A stretch of DNA of 33,450 bases from Bacteroidales bacterium (GTDB lineage Bacteria; Bacteroidota; Bacteroidia; Bacteroidales; UBA12170): assembly GCA_027858955.1 (NCBI GenBank), contig JAQIBR010000255.1, forward strand, positions 1 to 33,450, written 5' to 3'. Of this stretch, positions 28,501-33,450 are shown one piece after another; within the stretch, counting starts at the first letter, position 1; every line of letters starts with the position of its first letter. The notes under the pieces were generated by a model. The model saw nothing but the letters and a program-made list of their open reading frames with translations. It was not told where the DNA came from and did not search any database. The translations under genes were made by a program, and so were the position numbers.

Positions 28501-29714
28501 AATTGTCCAAGATTAAAATTTACCTCTTGCTTGTTTTTAAAGTCATTAAAAATCAGACTATTAATTAGTAATTCGGCTTCTCTAAGGGAATATTTAGCAA
28601 TATTTTTTGGCTCAAATTTAAAATGTTCAAGTGATAGATAGCTTTTGCCATTGAAATTTAGTTGCTTATTATTTAGTAGATTTATTTTACTTTTATTTAC
28701 CGTGATGCTTACACTATCAATAACTATCTTGTCAAATTTATTTGCAAAAAATGCCTCTATCTGTTCTTTAAAAAGAAGATTTTCTGATTTATTTTGAGTT
28801 TTATTATATCGAATATTGAAAAAATTAATTTCTAATAATAAATTTTTAGATATTAATTGTTTTTTGTCTAAAAGCGAATCGATATCAAAGTGCTCCAATC
28901 TGAATATTGGAATATCAACCGTGTAGCTTTGTTTGTTATTTACTGTATCAGATGGCTTTATGTTAAAATTATTCAGTTCAAAGTATTTTTCTTTTGATGA
29001 AAGTTCCAAATTTTCCCAAGAGAGCAAATGACTTTTATCCGGCAGATAAAGCTGTTGATTTTTTAAGTGCAAGTAAATATCTTCAAAATGAAATCTATTG
29101 TTTATAACTGTATCAGTTAGAGAGTCAATTTTAAAATCTTGTAGTTTAAAATTAAGTGCCGGAATAAAAAGCGAATCATTTTCTTGTGAGTATTTTATTT
29201 TTGCATTGCTCACTTCAAAATTTAATATTTTGATTGCTTCAATATAATTGTTTAGAGGCAGCAGTAGGTTTTTCTGTTCGGCCTTGCTATTTTGCTTTTC
29301 TATCTCAATTTCGCAATTGCTTAGACTAATGTTTTTAAATTTTAGTATTTTATTTTTTGCGAATGCAAATAAGTTGATATTTTGAAAAGCTAAAGTGTCA
29401 GAATAAAAATTGATATTTTGTTCTTCCTGATTAATAAAATTTTCAGTTCGTTTTATAAGAGTCTGATAGAAAGTTATTTTAAGTGTGAGAATATTGATTC
29501 TTAGATTTTTAAAATCAATAGAATACTCTTGGTTAGTAGTTTCTAAGAAGACTCTTTTTATGGCTGTGCTAAAAAGCAAATTTGAAAAAAGAAAAAGGAT
29601 AAGCCATGCAGTAGTAGTAATTATTGCAAAAGCCATAAGTATTTTTGCCCAAATTCCTTTATGCTTTGGTAAATTTGGTTTAGAAGAATTGTTTTTTATT
29701 GAGTCACCAATCAT
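25539..29714 (-). CDS. Large AsmA/TamB-like (DUF748-like) protein, 1391 aa
   Basis: Single N-terminal TM (ILMAFAIITTTAWLILFLFSNLLF) followed by very long beta-rich repetitive sequence; C-terminal region FKLYAHLNRIEMDDLDPVLRPLALIQARSGTIKSIELSVEANDDYAFGNMLMYYDNMKVEI resembles AsmA-like C-termini. Assignment from pattern only. Confidence 0.65.
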   Translation of the reverse strand: MIGDSIKNNSSKPNLPKHKGIWAKILMAFAIITTTAWLILFLFSNLLFSTAIKRVFLETTNQEYSIDFKNLRINILTLKITFYQTLIKRTENFINQEEQNINFYSDTLAFQNINLFAFAKNKILKFKNISLSNCEIEIEKQNSKAEQKNLLLPLNNYIEAIKILNFEVSNAKIKYSQENDSLFIPALNFKLQDFKIDSLTDTVINNRFHFEDIYLHLKNQQLYLPDKSHLLSWENLELSSKEKYFELNNFNIKPSDTVNNKQSYTVDIPIFRLEHFDIDSLLDKKQLISKNLLLEINFFNIRYNKTQNKSENLLFKEQIEAFFANKFDKIVIDSVSITVNKSKINLLNNKQLNFNGKSYLSLEHFKFEPKNIAKYSLREAELLINSLIFNDFKNKQEVNFNLGQLNYNKQTLNIIGVNVISGSKKESKLHLKEVQLEGIDWNQLLNDNKLLAENLCLTSGDLVQLKIPKSNTFSDKLDDLNSITLPILKSVKIKTIQFKDWNYNLPSKGILAKNIDAEIAQFQLPNNSKLAFGIFSNFNSKINQFSWVSKDQKHHYLANNLALNSQSQNISINKIQSFPRWKSLKNELLDDDARFKVFGKNIKIITQKPFHQIRFNDTLSLSKLVVDSLNLKQFGKTIAQEKLKSSPPPILISLFELRKGEFTAYNDSSIVSRLAQVNGIHLRGDSIEIYSDSLFIVNYRHLIAITKNGFYQNKAQGLSFDFKKIDFDSENETMELHQFYAEIASNNNDKSTQHQLNSKLVQVRGFDYSLFLQRNLISAQEFTINSPSLISKTISGKKQSQIDFRNLFSLQNFEQIPYLEFDRFIISDFSWFATYTVNGITNTITFEKANFEAVDFRLSHRSFTNPERIFFSKSTDFHIGNFKQNFRNGNYYLMIDNIGFSSLQKQINFDKIQFYTLQKENQNYYNFTIDRISFNQINFADFQSNFNFTADNILIQRPNAKLRFLGFDESSTANNLDSLKLYPILQPFFSQITINNIDVRDMTLRLDVPKDSSTNIYNLGKLNLKMQDFRLDSTTKAFKNNRFLYSQNMLIHLRDYSAQITNDLYRFYFADLRLSTLRGIINIDSVSLKPQYDYADFAQRVKHQTDRFDIEISNIKLSGIDFQDALFRQKYIVQRADVNHLNGEIYRDGQYPRLPDFYPPNPIQRLLDLPYFIQIDSLLINDSYLAYKEKGKHTEVPGHIYFDKLNALILNASNNPDFIKFGGNTVLNAQTLLMGKSKLVLDVNFPLFDQGKSFKLYAHLNRIEMDDLDPVLRPLALIQARSGTIKSIELSVEANDDYAFGNMLMYYDNMKVEILNKSMKKGFFGTLFANAMIKTENPSYLIPRKGPIYFERNKMRSIFNYWAEISILGMKTSMGLADRRIAKKVKKLQEK

Positions 29715-29843
29715 TCATCTAAATTAGATGAAAAATTGTTACAAACCTAGTTTGTCAAAAAATTTGAGAGCGTCGAAATCTATGATTTATTTAATTAAGT
29801 CGATTTTGTGTCATCTTATTCTAGGACGAGACACAGACAGTAA

Positions 29844-29880
29844 TACAAAAGGCCTCCCAAAATATGGAAGGCCTTTTGTA
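29844..29880 (-). terminator. Terminator-like hairpin downstream of the 2-oxoacid:ferredoxin oxidoreductase genes
   Basis: TACAAAAGGCCT...AGGCCTTTTGTA, 12-bp perfect stem; minus-strand 3' side reads AGGCCTTTTGTA. Confidence 0.65.
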
Positions 29881-29895
29881 AATGCTTTGTGCTGA

Positions 29896-30909
29896 TTAGA
29901 CTGTCCAGGTACTTCCACTGTTAAGCAAATCATTCATATTTTTGATGGATGAATTGGCTTTGGCCTCAGTAATTTGAGCTTCTAATTTTTGTTCATAAAC
30001 ACTTGCTTTAACAGCACGAATTACACCTAGTGCAATCGGGAAATCAGGACCTTTCATATGAATTAACATCCAATGTAAGAAAGGGCTTTCTTCGTGAGCA
30101 TCATGCACCAAAATATCATTTTCTGTTACACCATTTTCGCCAATTACAACCACTTTAAGTTTTAATCCGTCAAGGACTAATCCTTTGTCGTTGTTAGTGC
30201 CAAAAATCATTTTTTCGCCGTGATGAAGAACGATCTGACGATCTAATTTATGTTCCTTGTTAGTATAAAAACCATGAACACCATCGGAATAGATTACGCA
30301 ATTCTGCAATATTTCAACTATCGAAGTCCCCTGATGTTTTTCAGCATCGAGGAGTATTTCTTGAGTAAGTTTCATATTTGTATCGATGGTGCGTGCAAAG
30401 TATTTTCCTTCTGCGCCCAATACTAATTCTCCAGGATTGAATGGATGTTCAACAGTTCCATGAGGAGAAGTTTTAGTTTTAGTTCCTTCTTTTGTTGTTG
30501 GAGAATATTGGCCTTTAGTTAAACCATAAATCTCGTTGTTAAACAACAAAAGGTTGACATTGATATTTCTACGGTTCAAGTGAATAAAATGATTACCACC
30601 GATTGCTAGTCCATCGCCATCGCCATTCACAACCCAAACACTTAAGTCAGGATTGGCAGTTTTAACTCCAGAAGCAATAGCAGCTCCGCGACCATGAATG
30701 GTATGAAAACCATAGGTATTCATATAATATGGAAAACGAGAAGAGCAACCAATTCCTGCAATTACTGCAAATTTTTCTTTTGGTATGTTAATTTCGGCAA
30801 AAACTTTTTGAACTGAATTCAAAATAGCATGGTCGCCGCAACCTGCACACCAACGTACTTCCTGATCGCTTTTGAAATCTTTGAAAGTTAATTTTTCTTC
30901 TGCAGCCAT
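29896..30909 (-). CDS. 2-oxoacid:ferredoxin oxidoreductase subunit beta
   Basis: VRWCAGCGDHAILNSVQKVFAEINIPKEKFAVIAGIGCSSRFPYYMNTYGFHTIHGRGAAIASGVKTANPDLSVWVVNGDGDGLAIGGNHFIHLNRRN (TPP-binding GDGD). Confidence 0.93.
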   Translation of the reverse strand: MAAEEKLTFKDFKSDQEVRWCAGCGDHAILNSVQKVFAEINIPKEKFAVIAGIGCSSRFPYYMNTYGFHTIHGRGAAIASGVKTANPDLSVWVVNGDGDGLAIGGNHFIHLNRRNINVNLLLFNNEIYGLTKGQYSPTTKEGTKTKTSPHGTVEHPFNPGELVLGAEGKYFARTIDTNMKLTQEILLDAEKHQGTSIVEILQNCVIYSDGVHGFYTNKEHKLDRQIVLHHGEKMIFGTNNDKGLVLDGLKLKVVVIGENGVTENDILVHDAHEESPFLHWMLIHMKGPDFPIALGVIRAVKASVYEQKLEAQITEAKANSSIKNMNDLLNSGSTWTV

Positions 30910-30911
30910 GA

Positions 30912-32759
30912 TTATTTCTCCTCTAAAATTTTATTAAAATTATCCATTAATTCGATAATGGTAAATGGCAAACCCATTATTTTATTGTATTGTAGATATG
31001 TAAACTCAGGAAACATTGATCTGAGGTAACTTGCAAATTGGCCATTATTAATTTCGGCAACTACAATTTTCTTGAATTTATTAAATATGTCTTTTGTATT
31101 AGCCGGCAATGGTTTTATATAATTGAAATGAACAAAGCTTATGCTTTTGCCTTCTTTTTGCATATCATGAACGGCAGTTAATAGGTGACCATAAGTACCT
31201 CCCCATCCCACAACTAATAAATCAGCTTTGTCTGCGCCAATAATTTCTAGATCTGGAACATCAGCAACAATACGGGCTACTTTCTCTTCTCTAAGATCTG
31301 TCATTACTTGATGATTTTCAGGAACATAAGACACAGTGCCTGTTTTGTCCATTTTTTCTAAACCACCAATACGATGTTCAAATCCTGGCATTCCGGGAAA
31401 AGCCCATTCACGAACAAGATTTTCGTTATTACGAACATAGGGCTGATATTTCTCTGAATCTGCTTTTACAATTGGGGCTTTTATTTCAGGATAATCATCC
31501 ATATTTGGAATTCTCCAAGGTTGCGAACCATTAGCAAGAAAACAGTCTGTTAATAAAATAACAGGAGTCATATGCTCTAATGCTATTTTACTTGCTTGAA
31601 ATGCATAATGAAAACAGTTAGAAGGTGTACTGGCAGCAATAACTGCAACAGGACTTTCGCCATTGCGGCCATAAAGCGATTGTAATAAATCGGACTGCTC
31701 TGTTTTAGTTGGCAAACCTGTTGATGGCCCCCCACGTTGAACATTAACAATTACCAACGGAAGTTCTGTGATTACTGCAAGTCCAATAGCCTCAGATTTT
31801 AAAGCCAATCCAGGGCCGGAAGTTGTAGTAACACCAAAATTGCCGGCAAAAGAAGCTCCAATAGCTGATGTAATTCCTGCAATTTCATCTTCGGCCTGAA
31901 AAGTTTTAACACCTAGCTTTTTTAGTTTAGATAATTCTTGCAAAATTTCAGTTGCAGGAGTAATTGGGTATGAACCACAAAACAAAGGAAGATTTGCTTT
32001 TTCTGCTGCTGCCGCTAGACCCCAAGCTGTTGCTGTATTTCCGTTAATGTTTCTATAGGTTCCGGGTACAATTTCAGCAGCTGCGACTTTATAAGGAGTA
32101 AGTTCTTGTACATTATATCCATAATTAAATCCTGCTTTTAAAACCTTTTTGTTGGCTTCAATTACAGCTGGAACCTTTTTGAATTTATCTTCAAAGAATT
32201 TTTCAGTAAAAGTTAATTCGCGATTGAACAAATAATAACATATTCCCAAAGCAAACATATTTTTGCTTCGAAGAATGGTTTTAGTGTCCATTCCTGTTTT
32301 TTTTAAGGTTTCCTGCGTCATAGAGGAAATAGGAGCAGAAATGATGTTAAAGCCACCCAAATTTTCTTCTTTAATCGGATTGTCAGTTTTATATCCTGCT
32401 TTTTCCAAATTTTTAGCAGTAAATGCATCTTTATCTATAAGGATGCTGCCTCCTAATTTGGTCCATTTGGAATTTGCCTTTAAAGCAGCAGGGTTCATAG
32501 CAACTAAAACATCGGCATAATCGCCTGGAGTGTGGATGTCGTATCCGAAATGGACTTGGAACCCAGAAACACCTCCAACAGTTCCTTGTGGTGCTCTAAT
32601 CTCAGCAGGATAATCGGGAAAAGTGGCAATTCCACTACCCATTAATGCTGAAGTGTCGGAGAATAGAGTTCCAGTTAGCTGCATACCATCACCTGAGTCT
32701 CCGGAAAATCGAATAACAACGTGATCGAGCTCAATAACTTTATCAATTTTATTAGTCAT
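30912..32759 (-). CDS. 2-oxoacid:ferredoxin oxidoreductase subunit alpha (fused gamma-alpha)
   Basis: VVIRFSGDSGDGMQLTGTLFSD N-terminal gamma domain; FCGSYPITPATEILQELSKL, TTTSGPGLALKSEAIGLAVITELPLVIVNVQRGGPSTGLPTKTEQSDL. Confidence 0.93.
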   Translation of the reverse strand: MTNKIDKVIELDHVVIRFSGDSGDGMQLTGTLFSDTSALMGSGIATFPDYPAEIRAPQGTVGGVSGFQVHFGYDIHTPGDYADVLVAMNPAALKANSKWTKLGGSILIDKDAFTAKNLEKAGYKTDNPIKEENLGGFNIISAPISSMTQETLKKTGMDTKTILRSKNMFALGICYYLFNRELTFTEKFFEDKFKKVPAVIEANKKVLKAGFNYGYNVQELTPYKVAAAEIVPGTYRNINGNTATAWGLAAAAEKANLPLFCGSYPITPATEILQELSKLKKLGVKTFQAEDEIAGITSAIGASFAGNFGVTTTSGPGLALKSEAIGLAVITELPLVIVNVQRGGPSTGLPTKTEQSDLLQSLYGRNGESPVAVIAASTPSNCFHYAFQASKIALEHMTPVILLTDCFLANGSQPWRIPNMDDYPEIKAPIVKADSEKYQPYVRNNENLVREWAFPGMPGFEHRIGGLEKMDKTGTVSYVPENHQVMTDLREEKVARIVADVPDLEIIGADKADLLVVGWGGTYGHLLTAVHDMQKEGKSISFVHFNYIKPLPANTKDIFNKFKKIVVAEINNGQFASYLRSMFPEFTYLQYNKIMGLPFTIIELMDNFNKILEEK

Positions 32760-32904
32760 TATAATTTAGTTTTTTTGATGGCGTAAAGGTAAATGTATTT
32801 TTAGTTTAAACCCCTAATATTCACCTACCAATTTCTTTATTTAGAAAGAGTATAAATCTGTTTTTTTATGAATATTAATAAGCACCTGAATTGTAAAATA
32901 TTTA

Positions 32905-32912
32905 TACATTTG
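32905..32912 (+). promoter_or_regulatory. Putative -7 promoter element (TAnnTTTG) for the ferredoxin
   Basis: TACATTTG about 43 bp upstream of the ATG at 32956. Confidence 0.45.
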
Positions 32913-32955
32913 CAACCAAGAAATAGAACTTATTTAATACGTAAAATTTATTATT

Positions 32956-33123
32956 ATGGCTTATATAATTAATGATGATTGTATTGCTTGCGGAGCTTGT
33001 ATAGACGAATGTCCGGTAGAAGCAATTACTGAAGGAGATATTTATAAAATTGATGCAGATATTTGTACCGATTGTGGATCTTGTGTAGATGTATGTCCAA
33101 CTGAGGCAATTTATCCTGAATAA
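32956..33123 (+). CDS. 2[4Fe-4S] ferredoxin, 55 aa (absent from ORF track)
   Basis: Translation [55 protein letters not shown]: two CxxCxxCxxxCP motifs. Confidence 0.97.
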   Translation: MAYIINDDCIACGACIDECPVEAITEGDIYKIDADICTDCGSCVDVCPTEAIYPE

Positions 33124-33147
33124 TACAAAGATTTTTAGAATGTTGAA

Positions 33148-33174
33148 CCGTTGATTTTTCAACGGCTTTTTTTT
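33148..33174 (+). terminator. Rho-independent terminator of the ferredoxin gene
   Basis: CCGTTGA-TTTT-TCAACGG-C-TTTTTTTT. Confidence 0.88.
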
Positions 33175-33331
33175 GCTCTCTTTTTTTTAGAAATAAACGT
33201 TTGATTGATAAATCAACACGCTTGCAAAATTGTTGCATACGTTCGTCAAGTTTTCAATTCATAATGCTACTAAAAGTCTATTTTCGTGAAAGAATCATAT
33301 AGATTCAATGGATTCAGTGAATAAGTAGTTG

Positions 33332-33450
33332 ATACCGATTAGTCAACTAAATGCCGCATATTTTCACTTCGTTCAATTTGCAGTTTTGTTGATCTATCGG
33401 CATTAACCATTGTAAATTCAAAATTTGCTATGCGGCATTTTGAACTACAA
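33332..33450 (-). repeat. Dispersed inverted-repeat element, copy 4 (short class, inverted, cut by window end)
   Basis: ATACCGATTAGTCAACTAAATGCCGCATATTTTCACTTCG...GAACTACAA; matches the reverse complement of copy 1, only the last ~7 bp are missing. Confidence 0.95.

Noticed and set aside
32902-33238. Minus-strand ORFs of 86 and 70 aa
   Set aside because: Antisense to the clear 55-aa ferredoxin and its terminator.
8821-33450. CRISPR array explanation for the repeats
   Set aside because: Copies are 6-10 kb apart, are 126-137 bp long and alternate in orientation; no regular spacers and no cas genes.

Overview
This is a chromosomal window from a Bacteroidetes-like, AT-rich genome. Most of it is ordinary housekeeping and metabolic genes: aroK, rlmD, a butyrate kinase/phosphate butyryltransferase pair, an M64-type peptidase, cinA, a nucleoside phosphorylase, a Bax-like glucosaminidase, an ArsR-type regulator, adenine deaminase, an LptF/G permease, tgt, a GT2 glycosyltransferase, an ECF-like sigma factor, a complete sufBCDS-E-T operon, a giant AsmA/TamB-like protein, and a 2-oxoacid:ferredoxin oxidoreductase with a divergent 55-aa ferredoxin that the ORF track misses. 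The main non-ordinary signal is a family of four near-identical 126/137-bp dispersed elements with imperfect terminal inverted repeats (ATACCRATT...AATYGGTAT with an inner 12-bp stem AAATGCCGCATA/TATGCGGCATTT). They lie at 8821-8946 (+), 19384-19520 (+), 25403-25539 (-) and 33332-33450 (-, cut by the window edge). They occur in two size classes that differ by a central hairpin module, and they are arranged as nested inverted pairs around the suf operon. A second anomaly is a truncated, diverged aroK fragment at the window start, followed by a DinD/BRO-N-like gene and then an intact aroK. No CRISPR array, rRNA, tRNA or recognisable transposase gene was seen.
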